A stretch of DNA of 64,000 nucleotides from Achromobacter sp. Root83 (GCF_001428845.1 NZ_LMIU01000022.1:248001-312000); one strand, 5' to 3'. Numbered from the stretch's first letter, positions 25,152 to 34,430 are shown. Notes: generated by a model not told the origin, from the letters alone. Numbers and translations are program-made.

Positions 25152-27050
25152 TTACTTCAGCAGCAAGGCATTCAGCCGCTTCACGAACGCCGCCGGGTCC
25201 GCGATCTGCGCCCCTTCGGCCAGCAAGGCCTGATCCAGCAGCAGGCGTGCCCACTGGTCGAACTCGCCGTCATCGGCCGAACGGATGCGCGCCAGCAGCG
25301 GGTGTTCCGGGTTGATTTCCAGCACCGGCTTCACGTTGGGCGCTTCCTGGCCGGCGGCCTTCAGCATGCGCAGCAGATGCGGGCTGAGTTCATTCTGGCC
25401 CACCACCACGCACGCCGGGGAATCCACCAGGCGCAGCGTCACACGCACTTCCTTGACCTGGTCTTCCAGCGTCTTCTGCAGGCGCTCGACCAGCGGCTTG
25501 AAGTCCTCGGCCACTTCGGCCTGGTGCTTCTTTTCTTCCTCGTCGGCCAGTTCCGCCAGGTCCAGGCCGCCCTTGGCCACCGACACCAGCGACTTGCCGT
25601 CGAATTCGCGCAGGTACGACAGCATCCACTCGTCCACGCGATCCGACAGCAGCAGGACTTCAATGCCCTTCTTGCGGAAGATCTCCAGATGCGGGCTGTT
25701 GCTGGCCGCGGCGAACGTATCCGCCGTCACGTAGTAGATCTTGTCCTGGCCTTCCTTCATGCGCGACACGTAGTCGGCGAACGACACCGTCTGCGCCTGA
25801 TCGCCCGAATTCGTCGACGCGAAACGCATCAGCTTGGCGATGCGTTCCAGGTTGGCCGAATCCTCGCCTGCGCCTTCCTTCAGCACCTGGCCGAACTCCG
25901 ACCAGAACGTGGCGTAGTCTTCCGGCTTGTTTTCCGCCATGTCTTCGAGCAGCGACAGGATGCGCTTGGCCGACCCTTCACGGATGGCGCGCACATCGCG
26001 GCTTTCCTGCAGGATCTCGCGCGACACGTTCAGCGGCAGGTCCGCCGAATCGATCACCCCACGCACGAAGCGCAGGTACGACGGCAGCAACTGGTCCGCA
26101 TCGTCCATGATGAAAACGCGCTTCACATACAGCTTCACGCCATGGCGGCCGTCGCGGTCCCACATATCCATGGGCGCATGCTTGGGCACGTACAGCAGTT
26201 GCGTGTATTCGCTGCGGCCTTCCACGCGGTTGTGTGTCCAGGCCAACGGATCGTCGTAGTCGTGCGACACCGTCTTGTAGAACTCGCGGTACTGCTCTTC
26301 CGTCACGTCCGACTTGCTGCGGGCCCACAGCGCATTCGCCTGGTTCACCGTTTCAAGTTCGTCGGTCTTGACCTGCTCGCCCTTCTCTTGGTCCCACTCT
26401 TCCTTGGCCATGCGGATCGGCAAGGAAATATGGTCCGAATAGCGGCGCAGGATCTCGCGCAGCTTCCAGCCATTCAGCAGCTCGTCCTCGTCGGCGCGCA
26501 GGTGCAGCGTCACATCCGTGCCACGGCCCGACTTTTCAGCGGCGGCAATCGTGAACTCGCCCTGGCCGTCCGATTCCCACTGGATCGCGTCCGTCGCGCC
26601 AGCGCGGCGGCTCACCACCGTGACCTTGTCCGCCACGATGAACGACGAATAGAAACCCACGCCGAACTGGCCGATGAGCTGCGCATCCTTCTGCTTGTCG
26701 CCCGTCAGTTGCGAGAAAAACTCCCGCGTACCCGAACGGGCAATCGTGCCCAGGTTGGCCACGGCCTCGTCGCGCGACAGACCGATCCCGTTGTCCGAAA
26801 TCGTGATCGTGCGGGCGGCCTTGTCGTAGCTGACCGTGATCGCCAGTTCGCCATTGCCCTCCAGCAGCTCCGGCTGGTCGATGGCCTCGAAGCGCAACTT
26901 GTCGCAGGCATCCGACGCGTTCGACACCAGCTCGCGCAGGAAGATTTCCTTGTTGCTGTACAGCGAATGGATCATCAGGTGCAGCAGTTGCTTCACCTCG
27001 GCCTGGAACCCCAGGGTTTCGGACGCGGAAGTCGTGGCGGTTTGGCTCAT
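25152..27050 (-). CDS. htpG: Molecular chaperone HtpG (Hsp90)
   Basis: A 632-residue bacterial Hsp90, full length. The N-terminal GHKL ATPase domain shows [31 protein letters not shown], the ATP-lid D-N-G-I-G-L-S and G-Q-F-G-V-G-F-Y-S. The middle domain has the catalytic arginine region (L-N-V-S-R-E-I-L-Q). The C-terminal dimerisation domain follows from about residue 510. It refolds and remodels client proteins in the cytoplasm under heat and other stress. It is monocistronic: a terminator lies just after the stop and a heat-shock promoter about 90 bases before the start. Confidence 0.98.
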   Translation of the reverse strand: MSQTATTSASETLGFQAEVKQLLHLMIHSLYSNKEIFLRELVSNASDACDKLRFEAIDQPELLEGNGELAITVSYDKAARTITISDNGIGLSRDEAVANLGTIARSGTREFFSQLTGDKQKDAQLIGQFGVGFYSSFIVADKVTVVSRRAGATDAIQWESDGQGEFTIAAAEKSGRGTDVTLHLRADEDELLNGWKLREILRRYSDHISLPIRMAKEEWDQEKGEQVKTDELETVNQANALWARSKSDVTEEQYREFYKTVSHDYDDPLAWTHNRVEGRSEYTQLLYVPKHAPMDMWDRDGRHGVKLYVKRVFIMDDADQLLPSYLRFVRGVIDSADLPLNVSREILQESRDVRAIREGSAKRILSLLEDMAENKPEDYATFWSEFGQVLKEGAGEDSANLERIAKLMRFASTNSGDQAQTVSFADYVSRMKEGQDKIYYVTADTFAAASNSPHLEIFRKKGIEVLLLSDRVDEWMLSYLREFDGKSLVSVAKGGLDLAELADEEEKKHQAEVAEDFKPLVERLQKTLEDQVKEVRVTLRLVDSPACVVVGQNELSPHLLRMLKAAGQEAPNVKPVLEINPEHPLLARIRSADDGEFDQWARLLLDQALLAEGAQIADPAAFVKRLNALLLK

Positions 27051-27138
27051 AGTTCTACGTGGCTTTGAGAATAAATTAGGGACGGAATAATGGACGACTG
27101 GGGAGCGAAGCCCGCGCAGTCTCCGGGAAACCCTACTG

Positions 27139-27166
27139 ATGTGGGGGCCTATTGGAACTTTTCAAG
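27139..27166 (-). promoter_or_regulatory. Sigma-32 (heat-shock) promoter of htpG
   Basis: Read on the minus strand, CTTGAAA (27166-27160) is followed after 13 bases by CCCCACAT (27146-27139). The established RpoH consensus is CTTGAA, 11-16 bases, CCCCATNT. The match and its position about 90 bases upstream of the htpG start codon support a heat-shock promoter. Confidence 0.85.
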
Positions 27167-27253
27167 GCCGGGTGGCGATGCAGCAACCTGACAAGCGCCT
27201 GTCCCCGGTAAAATCCCGCACTTTTCTCACCTACCCCCGGCCGGCACTCCGCC

Positions 27254-28651
27254 ATGCAACCCGCCTCCCTAGCCCAACCCGCCCCCCACAGCGCCCCCGA
27301 CGACGACGCCCCCAGCCACGACCTGGTCTACGGTCCCGATGACCGCCCCGCGCCGCCCGTCGCCTTCGTCGCCGCGCTGCAGCACCTGCTGGCCATCCTG
27401 GTCCCCATCGTCACCCCCGGCCTGCTCATCTGCCAGGCGCTGGGCGTCAGCAGCCGCGACACCACCCTGATCGTGTCCATGTCGCTGGTCATCTCCGGCA
27501 TCGCCACCTACGTGCAGTGCAAGCGCTTCGGCCCCCTGGGCGCCGGCCTCCTCATCGTGCAGGGCACCAGCTTCAACTTCGTCGGCCCGCTGATCGCCGG
27601 CGGTTCGGTCATGGTCAAGCAAGGCACCCCGGTCGAAGCCGTCATGGCCGCCATCTTCGGCGTCGTCATCGCCGGATCCTTCGTCGAAATGGGCATCAGC
27701 CGCATCCTGCCCTTCGTCAAACGCCTCATCACCCCGCTGGTCACCGGCATCGTCGTCCTGCTCATCGGCCTGACGCTCATCAAGGTCGGTCTCATCAGCA
27801 TGGGCGGCGGCTTCGGCGCCATGGCCAACGGCACCTTCGCCAGCGCCGAGAACCTGACCCTGTCCGGCCTCGTCCTGGGCACCATCATCCTGCTCAACCG
27901 CGTACCGGTCGTCTGGATCCGCAGCACCGCGCTGGTCCTGGCCCTGGCCGTCGGCTACATCGCCGCCGCCTACATGGGCCGCCTGGACTTCACCGGCGCC
28001 CGCGAAGCCGCCCTGTTCCAGGTCCCCGTGCCGCTGCACTTCGGCCTGGGCTTCTCGTGGGCCCTGTTCGTCCCCATGCTGATCATCTACCTGGTCACGT
28101 CCCTGGAAGCCATCGGCGACGTCACCGCCACCAGCAAAGTATCCAAGCAGCCCGTCGAAGGCCCGCTGTGGATGCAGCGCATCAAGGGCGGCGTCCTGGT
28201 CAACGGCGCCAACTCGCTCCTGGCAGGCGTCTTCAACACCTTCCCCAGCTCCGTCTTCGCGCAGAACAACGGCGTCATCCAACTGACCGGCATCGCCAGC
28301 CGCCACATTGGCGTGTGGATCGCGGGCATGCTGATCCTGCTGGGCCTCTTCCCCGCCGTCGCCGGCGTCCTGCAGGCGGTGCCCGAGCCCGTGCTGGGCG
28401 GCGCCGCCATGGTGATGTTCGGCGCGGTCGCCGCGTCGGGGATCAATATCCTGGCCGGCATCCAGCTTGACCGCCGTGCATTGCTGATCATCGCCGTCTC
28501 GCTGGCCCTGGGCTTGGGCGTGTCGCAAGTGCCGGAAATCCTGTCGCATCTGCCGCATTCGGTGAAGAGCGTGCTGGAGTCGGGCGTGGCTACGGGCGGG
28601 ATTTGCGCGCTGGTGATGAACTGGTTCTTGCCTGAGAAGAAGTCAGGCTGA
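27254..28651 (+). CDS. NCS2-family xanthine/uric acid permease
   Basis: A 465-residue nucleobase:cation symporter-2 protein with about 14 membrane segments. The family signature Q-N-N-G-V-I-Q-L-T-G-I-A-S-R is complete. L-E-A-I-G-D-V-T-A-T-S in helix 8 carries the substrate-binding glutamate. The N-terminal H-L-L-A-I-L-V-P-I-V-T-P-G-L block with its conserved histidine matches the XanQ/UacT subgroup rather than UraA. It is likely to import xanthine or urate with H+ across the inner membrane. It stands alone, starting about 90 bases from the htpG promoter on the other strand. Which purine is transported is not certain. Confidence 0.88.
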   Translation: MQPASLAQPAPHSAPDDDAPSHDLVYGPDDRPAPPVAFVAALQHLLAILVPIVTPGLLICQALGVSSRDTTLIVSMSLVISGIATYVQCKRFGPLGAGLLIVQGTSFNFVGPLIAGGSVMVKQGTPVEAVMAAIFGVVIAGSFVEMGISRILPFVKRLITPLVTGIVVLLIGLTLIKVGLISMGGGFGAMANGTFASAENLTLSGLVLGTIILLNRVPVVWIRSTALVLALAVGYIAAAYMGRLDFTGAREAALFQVPVPLHFGLGFSWALFVPMLIIYLVTSLEAIGDVTATSKVSKQPVEGPLWMQRIKGGVLVNGANSLLAGVFNTFPSSVFAQNNGVIQLTGIASRHIGVWIAGMLILLGLFPAVAGVLQAVPEPVLGGAAMVMFGAVAASGINILAGIQLDRRALLIIAVSLALGLGVSQVPEILSHLPHSVKSVLESGVATGGICALVMNWFLPEKKSG

Positions 28652-28661
28652 TGAACGCAGC

Positions 28662-28689
28662 CTGCTGAAGTAAGGCTGCTGAAGTAAGG
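28662..28689 (+). repeat. Perfect 14-bp tandem duplication after the permease gene
   Basis: The unit CTGCTGAAGTAAGG occurs twice without a gap, just after the permease stop codon and before the terminator hairpin. It is probably a slippage duplication with no coding effect. Confidence 0.75.
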
Positions 28690-28738
28690 CTAATCGAAGG
28701 CCCGCCTAGATGCGATCTCCGAGGCGGACCTCGATTAG
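28690..28738 (+). terminator. Probable terminator hairpin of the permease gene
   Basis: A long imperfect stem pairs 28690-28706 with 28722-28738 (CTAATCGA...CCGCCT with AGGCGG...TCGATTAG, with one bulge and one mismatch). It is stable but followed only by ATTTGG, so termination without help may be incomplete. Confidence 0.6.
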
Positions 28739-28806
28739 ATTTGGAAGCCTGGCGCGGTACGCCGGCACGTGCGCCGGCACCGCCGCAATGCCCGTCCGGG
28801 CGTCGC

Positions 28807-28835
28807 CTGACAATTTATGAAAGACCGCATATAAT
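28807..28835 (+). promoter_or_regulatory. Sigma-70 promoter of tRNA-Leu
   Basis: CTGACA (28807-28812), a 17-base spacer and a perfect TATAAT (28830-28835) lie 52 bases before the tRNA. This is the strongest housekeeping-type promoter seen in the window. Confidence 0.85.
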
Positions 28836-28887
28836 CGCTGTCTTCGTATCTCCCGCAGCCGTCATCTGGACGTGTTCGCGACCCCCT

Positions 28888-28972
28888 GCCCGGGTGGTGA
28901 AATTGGTAGACGCAGGGGACTCAAAATCCCCCGCCGCAAGGCGTGCCGGTTCGATTCCGGCCCCGGGCACCA
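28888..28972 (+). tRNA. tRNA-Leu (anticodon CAA)
   Basis: An 85-base tRNA with the acceptor stem GCCCGGG pairing with CCCGGGC, the D-loop block T-G-G-T-A-G-A, anticodon arm GGGGA-CTCAAAA-TCCCC giving anticodon CAA, the long variable arm of class II tRNAs, the T-arm GTTCGATTC and an encoded CCA end. It reads UUG codons. The strong promoter upstream serves it alone. No copy of its 3' end was noticed by eye downstream, so no prophage attachment pair is claimed. Confidence 0.97.
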
Positions 28973-29129
28973 TCAAAAATCTTCTGAGTATTTATTCGCT
29001 TGGAAGGTTTCGCAGCACGAGCCCCGCACCGGGGAACTTCCCTGGAATTTTCGTCAGTCACAGCTTCGATACAGCGATGCGGCGATAGCGTCTGCCTCAA
29101 CCTAGCGTCGACCGCACCCAAATCTCGCA

Positions 29130-29157
29130 TTGACATATCGCTAAATCCCGATATCAT
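29130..29157 (+). promoter_or_regulatory. Promoter and operator of the ArsR-type regulator
   Basis: TTGACA (29130-29135) and TATCAT (29152-29157) are 16 bases apart. Between and over them lies an inverted repeat ATATCG-N8-CGATAT (29135-29154). The same repeat occurs before the next gene (29482-29501). Binding of the regulator here would shut its own promoter. Confidence 0.75.
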
Positions 29158-29163
29158 GTCGCC

Positions 29164-29466
29164 ATGGACCTGCTAGAAATATTCAAAGCTCTCTCGAATC
29201 GTACGCGTCTCGACATCTTGAGAGGACTGAAGGACCCCGCGAAAAACTTCCCTCCGCAGGACGAGGGGGACGTGCATACCGTGGGTGTCTGCGTCAGCAG
29301 TATTCAGGAAGGCGTCGGGCTGTCGCAGTCGACGGTGTCTGACTATCTTGCAACCTTGCAAAAGGCAGGCCTGGTCGAAGTGCGGCGCATCGGCCAGTGG
29401 ACCTACTACAAGCGGAATGAAGCAGCCATCAGCGCACTTGCCGAGCTGATAGGAAAAGACCTGTAA
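29164..29466 (+). CDS. ArsR-family winged-helix regulator
   Basis: A 100-residue protein with the ArsR fold: [17 protein letters not shown] at the start, [14 protein letters not shown] as recognition helix, and a wing at [12 protein letters not shown]. No metal-binding C-x-C in the recognition helix is seen; a single cysteine occurs in V-G-V-C-V-S-S. It therefore probably senses a redox, quinone or organic signal rather than arsenite. The start at 29164 overlaps its own operator region. It is followed by an oxidoreductase gene with a second copy of the operator. Confidence 0.88.
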   Translation: MDLLEIFKALSNRTRLDILRGLKDPAKNFPPQDEGDVHTVGVCVSSIQEGVGLSQSTVSDYLATLQKAGLVEVRRIGQWTYYKRNEAAISALAELIGKDL

Positions 29467-29480
29467 TTTTTTTACCCCAT

Positions 29481-29502
29481 GATATCGATAATTCCCGATA
29501 TC
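29481..29502 (+). promoter_or_regulatory. Second operator copy before the oxidoreductase
   Basis: Inverted repeat GATATCG-N8-CGATATC, the same arms and spacer length as at 29135-29154. It sits 27 bases before the oxidoreductase start codon, between the two genes, so that gene may have its own regulated promoter. Confidence 0.75.
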
Positions 29503-29528
29503 CCTTTTTATCGAAACGAGGATTTACT

Positions 29529-30500
29529 ATGAAAGCGATCGTACTGACATCATTTAGCGGACCGGAATCGTTCGAACTGCGCGACGTGCCCAAGCCCGTA
29601 CCCGGCACAGGACAAGTCCTGGTGCGGGTGCATGCCACCTCCATCAATCCGCTGGATTACCAGGTTCGACGGGGTGACTACCCCGATTTGGTGCCATTGC
29701 CGGGCATTACCGGACACGACGTATCCGGGGTTGTCGAAGCCGTCGGCCCCGGCGTGACGGCTTTCTCTCCAGGGGATGAAGTCTGGTACACCCCGCAAAT
29801 ATTTGATGGCCCGGGAAGTTATGCCGAATACCACGTTGCGGCCGAGAGCATTGTTGGAAAGAAGCCCCCCTCGTTGAGCCATCTTGAGGCGGCAAGCCTG
29901 ACGCTCGTGGGCGGCACGGCTTGGGAAGCACTGGCCGTGCGCGCTGCGCTGCGAGTGGGCGAAAGCATCCTGATACACGGTGGCGCGGGCGGGGTCGGCC
30001 ACGTGGCGATCCAACTCGCAAAAGCCATGGGGGCAAGGGTGTTCACGACCGTGCGTGAAGAGAACTTCGAGTTCGCGCGAAGCCTGGGGGCCGACGTGGT
30101 CATTGACTATGAAAAGGAGGACTACGTCGATGCCATCATGCGGGAAACGGGTGGCTCCGGCGTGGATGTCGTCTTCGACACCATCGGCGGCAACGCGTTG
30201 ACGCGCAGCCCCGACGCGCTGGCTCAACTTGGCCGCGTTGTCACGATCGTGGACGTCGCACAGCCGCAAAACCTGATTCAGGCGTGGGGCAAAAATGCGA
30301 GCTATCACTTCGTTTTCACAAGACAGAATCGCGGCAAGCTTGATGAACTGAGCGCACTGATAGAGCGCGGCCAACTACGGCCACACGTGGGCGCCGTCTA
30401 TTCGCTGGCCGACATTCCGCTCGCTCACGCTCGATTGGAGACGCCCAATAATGGCCTCCGGGGAAAAATCGCGATTGCGGTGGAGCCGTCGACTCACTGA
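29529..30500 (+). CDS. NADPH:quinone oxidoreductase-like medium-chain reductase
   Basis: A 323-residue zinc-free MDR enzyme. The N-terminal catalytic domain has [10 protein letters not shown] and [12 protein letters not shown]. The cofactor domain has [16 protein letters not shown], the glycine-rich NADPH loop. Catalytic zinc ligands are absent. This pattern fits quinone or enone reductases. An ACGAGG ribosome site precedes the ATG. Its operator is shared with the ArsR gene upstream, so the pair looks like a small inducible detoxification unit. The real substrate is unknown. Confidence 0.88.
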   Translation: MKAIVLTSFSGPESFELRDVPKPVPGTGQVLVRVHATSINPLDYQVRRGDYPDLVPLPGITGHDVSGVVEAVGPGVTAFSPGDEVWYTPQIFDGPGSYAEYHVAAESIVGKKPPSLSHLEAASLTLVGGTAWEALAVRAALRVGESILIHGGAGGVGHVAIQLAKAMGARVFTTVREENFEFARSLGADVVIDYEKEDYVDAIMRETGGSGVDVVFDTIGGNALTRSPDALAQLGRVVTIVDVAQPQNLIQAWGKNASYHFVFTRQNRGKLDELSALIERGQLRPHVGAVYSLADIPLAHARLETPNNGLRGKIAIAVEPSTH

Positions 30501-31263
30501 ACGCGCACGTCGTTTCGACACCGCCGAAGCTTCAACTCGGCATCGGTTCGGGTATCACATTTTCCGAAGAATACGGCCCGCCGCCGCGCTGGGAAAACGA
30601 AGCGGGGTGCGTTGCAATTCCCTGTCTCTGGTGCAGACGGCGAGGCCCCAGGGTTTCGCGGGCAGCGCCCGCCCTTTGGGGCCGGGCCTGCCTGGAGACC
30701 GGCGCCATCAGCTGGCCCGGTCACCATCCGGATATAAACCGTGCCTATCCAGGCCCAGCTTGTCCATACTTCAAGTTGCCCATACACAACGGGCGACCGC
30801 AGCCAAATAATGGCTCGCATCCAGAGTCCAAATAGCCTAATCCGTCAAAAGACCCGCCAGCGCCGCATTTCTGGCTCGGCGCGTCGGACGGATCGCTGGG
30901 CTGCCTCACCCGTCGCGCTGGGCATGCCCCACCCTTGATTGCGGACCCGCCGTTGGAACACCCCGGCACCGCTACGCCAAGCCTGCACCCGCCGCCACTC
31001 CCCCACTTCCCCGCAGTCCTGACCCCGCTGACCGTCCATCACAAGACTCGCTCACCGCATCAAGACCTCGTCCGGCCTAACAGGCCATCACCTCAAGGAG
31101 AAATCGACCGCCCCTTTACCGAAGATCAGCAGCCCGGCGGCAGTCTCAGTCGATGCCGGGTTTCACGCCCGGGCCAACTCTCGAGCCCCAGGCGACTTAT
31201 GAACCTGTGCAATCCCTGCACGGTTACATCGAACGCTTACTTATATTGTTGGAGGACACTGTC
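30501..31263. other. 763-bp stretch with no recognisable gene
   Basis: Open frames here are short, have odd composition (proline/arginine rich) and resemble no family I know. The DNA is GC-rich with several small hairpins, for example CCGGG / CCCGG near 31157-31173. An AAGGAG at 31097 has no plausible gene after it. The right end holds the ribosome site GGAGG (31251-31255) of the protease gene. It may be a decayed gene or a junction of transferred DNA; neither can be shown. Confidence 0.5.
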
Positions 31264-32448
31264 ATGTCAGGAAAGAACAACAATACCCCACGGGTGGACA
31301 ACCCGGGCGAAGAAGACGACGGCGGACCGGCCACCGGTAAACCCGCCTCCGGGGCGCCCGAGAACCCGGACTCTGACTCCGCCGGCCTTGAAGCACTGAG
31401 CCAAGAGGCGGAACAACAAGCCGTTTTTGCCGAAGCGGGTGTTTCGGACGATCTGCTGGCGCTCAGGGATGCGATCGAAGCGCAGTTGCTCTCGGCGTCC
31501 GGCGAATTCCGGACGCTGTCGGAAGGCCCTTCGACCGAGGGCATCGTCGGTGTCGGGATCGGTTTGCCGGACCCGACCAACGTCACCTTTGGCGCCGGCG
31601 GACCGGGCGAGCCGGTGCTGACGATCTTTACCGAGAGCGCCATGCCGCAGGAGGCAGTGCTGGGCCAGGTTGCACGGGCGGCCGGCACGCGTTCGCTGTC
31701 GAGCGTGCCGGTGCAGCAGGTGCCGGTTGGCGTGGTGGACGCCTATTCGCATCGCGCGCGGCACCGGCCGGCGCCGGGCGGAGTGTCGGTGGGACACGTG
31801 AATGTCACGGCAGGCACGCTCGGAAGCCGGGCGATCGGGCTGACGGCGCCGTGGACCAATCGTCACCTCATTCTCAGCAACAACCACGTACTGGCGAATT
31901 CGAACGTTGCCAGCGTGAACGACAGCATCATCCAGCCGGGCGCGGCGGATGGGGGCCGTCATCCGGGAGACCAGATCGCGGTGCTTGCCCGCTGGGTGCC
32001 GATCAACTTCGGCGGCGCAGCGAACTTCGTGGATGCCGCGTTTGGCTGGGCGTGGCACGAGCGCATCCGCGGCGAGCAATACTATCTTTCGGGCGGCAGC
32101 GCCGCGTATTACCGCACTGGCACCGCCGCGCTTGCCGCTACGCTCGGCTTGATTGTCGGGAAGAGCGGCCGCACGACCGGCCTTACGCAGGGCCGGGTGA
32201 CACAGATTGGCGTGTCGGTTAACGTGAATTACGGCGGCGGCCGCGTCGCCCTGTTCCGTAATCAGATCGCCATTCAATCGGTGAACAGCAACCCGTTCTC
32301 GGCGGGCGGGGATTCCGGATCGCTGATCTGGCATTGGGCGGCCGGCGTGCGGCCCGTCGCGCTGCTGTTCGCGGGCGGCGGCGGCACGACGTTCGCCAAT
32401 CCGATTGGGTCCGTGTTTTCCGCGCTGAACATCAGGCTGTTGCCTTAA
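31264..32448 (+). CDS. Trypsin-like serine protease with N-terminal pro-domain
   Basis: A 394-residue protein. Residues 1-60 are acidic and disordered-looking (G-E-E-D-D-G-G-P). Residues 91-160 form a compact alternating pattern (G-I-V-G-V-G-I-G ... V-P-V-G-V-V-D-A) that resembles a ferredoxin-like pro-domain. Residues 175-390 are a chymotrypsin-fold protease with His208 (L-S-N-N-H-V-L-A), Asp257 (F-V-D-A-A-F-G) and Ser351 (S-A-G-G-D-S-G-S-L-I). The triad is complete. No signal peptide is seen, so a cytoplasmic role or unusual export is implied. The ATG at 31264 has a GGAGG site eight bases upstream; an earlier ATG (31153) lacks one. A small protein with a domain like its pro-region follows. 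Confidence 0.85.
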   Translation: MSGKNNNTPRVDNPGEEDDGGPATGKPASGAPENPDSDSAGLEALSQEAEQQAVFAEAGVSDDLLALRDAIEAQLLSASGEFRTLSEGPSTEGIVGVGIGLPDPTNVTFGAGGPGEPVLTIFTESAMPQEAVLGQVARAAGTRSLSSVPVQQVPVGVVDAYSHRARHRPAPGGVSVGHVNVTAGTLGSRAIGLTAPWTNRHLILSNNHVLANSNVASVNDSIIQPGAADGGRHPGDQIAVLARWVPINFGGAANFVDAAFGWAWHERIRGEQYYLSGGSAAYYRTGTAALAATLGLIVGKSGRTTGLTQGRVTQIGVSVNVNYGGGRVALFRNQIAIQSVNSNPFSAGGDSGSLIWHWAAGVRPVALLFAGGGGTTFANPIGSVFSALNIRLLP

Positions 32449-32524
32449 GAGGCCCTCGGCCGCCCTGTCGCGAATCGGGGCGGCCGATTACACTGGATTC
32501 GATCAGGTTAGAGGAGTTGGCGCC

Positions 32525-32821
32525 ATGAGCGACACACAAACCCCAGGGCCAGATTTCTCCGGCGCCGGCCCCGTCGAATACGGCCCCGCCGAAACGCAAT
32601 CGAGCGGCGCGGCCGGACAGTTGCTGGCCAGCGAGGAAGCGCGGCTGCTCGCCATTCCTGGCGTCGTGTCGGTCGGCGTCAGCACCGGACGCCCGGGAGA
32701 AGAAGCGCTTGCCGTGGGCGTGACGGATGCCAACGTGGCGGCGCGCCTGCCCCGGGAAATCAACGGCGTGCCTTTGGTGATTACGGTGACCGGGCCCGTG
32801 GACGCGCAGCGACAGCGCTGA
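32525..32821 (+). CDS. Small protein resembling the pro-domain of the upstream protease
   Basis: A 98-residue protein with an AGAGGAG ribosome site. Residues 1-35 are flexible (Gly/Pro/Ser). Residues 43-94 (I-P-G-V-V-S-V-G-V-S ... G-V-P-L-V-I-T-V-T-G-P-V-D-A) follow the same order of hydrophobic strands as residues 91-160 of the protease next door, including the G-[VI]-V-x-V-G-[VI] start, the V-P turn and the final V-D-A. It lies 76 bases after the protease in the same direction. A free-standing inhibitor or folding helper of the protease is the natural reading, but it is untested. Confidence 0.7.
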   Translation: MSDTQTPGPDFSGAGPVEYGPAETQSSGAAGQLLASEEARLLAIPGVVSVGVSTGRPGEEALAVGVTDANVAARLPREINGVPLVITVTGPVDAQRQR

Positions 32822-32957
32822 CGGCAACCCGTCCAGGGTGTCGCCGCGCAAGCAGCTCCTCTTCCGACTGTCATCACCGGTCGCAGCGGCCATCCTCGAC
32901 GGATGATCCGCACCGCCGTGCAACCGGGGCCGCCCGGGTTCCGCGACGATATAAACG

Positions 32958-33647
32958 CTACGCGCCGGAAACGCTGTCCACGTACACCAGTCCCGCCGCC
33001 GCCAGTTTCTCCCGCATCCCATAAATATCCAGCCCCAGTTCACCGGCAGCCAGCCGCTTGCGCTTGCCCGCTTCGTTCAGCAGCCGCGCATCGCAGGCGT
33101 CGGCGACCTCGGCGGCCCGGGCGCGCGGAACCACGCACACCCCGTCGTCATCGGCAATGACGACATCACCGGGCTGCACCAGCGCGCCCGCGCACACCAC
33201 CGGCACGTTGACCGATCCCGGGGTGGCCTTGACCGTGCCCTTGGCCGATACACACTTGGACCACACGGGAAACTTCATCTCTTTCAGCGCCGCCACATCC
33301 CGGCAACCGGCATCGATGATCAAGCCCTGCACGCCCCGTGCCCGCATCGACGTCGCAAGCAGCTCGCCGAACATTCCATCCTCGTTCGACGACGCACACG
33401 CCACGACGACGATGTCGCCCGGCTGGCAAAGCTCGATGGCGACATGCAGCATCCAGTTATCGCCCGGCTGCGCCAGCACCGTCACGGCGCTGCCCGCGAT
33501 CGATGCGCCGGCATAGACCGGCCGCATATAGGGCTGCAGCAATCCGGTCCGCTGCTGCGCTTCGTGCGCGGTGGCGACGCCGGCCGTGGCCAGGCGGGCG
33601 ATGACCGTACTGTCGGCGCGTGGGATGTTCCTGACAGCAATGCTCAT
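32958..33647 (-). CDS. 4-carboxy-4-hydroxy-2-oxoadipate aldolase (RraA/HMG aldolase family)
   Basis: A 229-residue RraA-like class II aldolase. The family core is clear: G-V-A-T-A-H-E-A near the N-terminus, [26 protein letters not shown] at the substrate/metal site (Arg and Asp), and [14 protein letters not shown]. Enzymes of this type (GalC, LigK, ProA) cleave 4-carboxy-4-hydroxy-2-oxoadipate to pyruvate and oxaloacetate. It is coupled by a four-base overlap to a GalB-like hydratase, which favours this activity over the RNase E inhibitor role of E. coli RraA. Confidence 0.85.
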   Translation of the reverse strand: MSIAVRNIPRADSTVIARLATAGVATAHEAQQRTGLLQPYMRPVYAGASIAGSAVTVLAQPGDNWMLHVAIELCQPGDIVVVACASSNEDGMFGELLATSMRARGVQGLIIDAGCRDVAALKEMKFPVWSKCVSAKGTVKATPGSVNVPVVCAGALVQPGDVVIADDDGVCVVPRARAAEVADACDARLLNEAGKRKRLAAGELGLDIYGMREKLAAAGLVYVDSVSGA

Positions 33648-34363
33648 GCCAGTTCTCCGGTGACTTGCGGAAACACGCGCTGGTAGCCTTCGGCGTAGAC
33701 GATCTTCTGGTTGGAATTACGCGATGCCTGCACGCCCCGCTGCAGGGCGACGCGGGTGTAGTACTCCCACAGGTGTTCCTGCGCGGCCATGGTCTCGAAG
33801 GCGCGGCGCTTCTGGTCCCAGACGTCGGAGATATCCAGCAGCACTTCGGGTTTCCATTCGCACTGTTCGGGCTGGTGCGGCTCGAAGAGGAACACGGGCG
33901 GCGCGCCGACGACCGCTTGTCCGGGGTTGTGCCCATGCGCCTGCGCGATCACGCGCGCTTCCTGCGCGACGTGCGTGGCCAGCGGATGGTCGAAGTTGTA
34001 GGGGTCTTTTTGCGAGTGGGTCAGCACGAATTCGGGCTGCAGTTCGCGGTAGACGTCCACCAGTTCGAACAGCGCGTCATCCGACACGCGCAGCGGATAG
34101 TCGCCGCAGTCCATGAAACGGATGTCGGCGCCCAGAATGCCGGCCGCGAGGCGCGCTTCGTCGCGGCGGTTGGTCTTGACCTGCTCCAGCGTCATGCCGG
34201 CCTGCTTCCACAGCTTGGCCGATTCGCCGCGTTCGCCGAACGATAGGCACACCACGGTCATTTTCCAGCCGCGTTTGGCGTACAGGGCGATGGCGCCGCC
34301 CGCGCGCCAGACGAAGTCCGCGGAATGCGCGCTGACGATCAGCCCGTTCTTTTGCCGTTCCAT
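33644..34363 (-). CDS. galB: 4-oxalomesaconate hydratase, PIG-L family (GalB-like)
   Basis: A 239-residue PIG-L/LmbE-fold protein. The zinc site motif is [13 protein letters not shown] (His13 and Asp16), with a further histidine in F-D-H-P-L-A-T-H-V. In Pseudomonas GalB, a member of this deacetylase fold hydrates 4-oxalomesaconate in gallate breakdown. The [12 protein letters not shown] variant of the usual P-D-D-E motif is shared with GalB. It precedes and overlaps the aldolase gene. The two give the last steps of the gallate/protocatechuate 4,5-cleavage route; the ring-cleaving dioxygenase is not in this window. Confidence 0.82.
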   Translation of the reverse strand: MERQKNGLIVSAHSADFVWRAGGAIALYAKRGWKMTVVCLSFGERGESAKLWKQAGMTLEQVKTNRRDEARLAAGILGADIRFMDCGDYPLRVSDDALFELVDVYRELQPEFVLTHSQKDPYNFDHPLATHVAQEARVIAQAHGHNPGQAVVGAPPVFLFEPHQPEQCEWKPEVLLDISDVWDQKRRAFETMAAQEHLWEYYTRVALQRGVQASRNSNQKIVYAEGYQRVFPQVTGELA

Positions 34364-34430
34364 TTCAATTCCTTTATGCGTGTGCGCCGGCCGGCACCGC
34401 CGCGCGGCCCCATGCCGGCGCGGGGCGCGG

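Noticed and set aside
28662-28689. 14-bp tandem repeat as a regulatory repeat
   Set aside because: Only two copies, located after a stop codon and before a hairpin; simple slippage explains it.
28888-32821. Genomic island inserted at tRNA-Leu
   Set aside because: No integrase gene and no direct repeat of the tRNA 3' end were noticed by eye downstream, so island borders cannot be supported.
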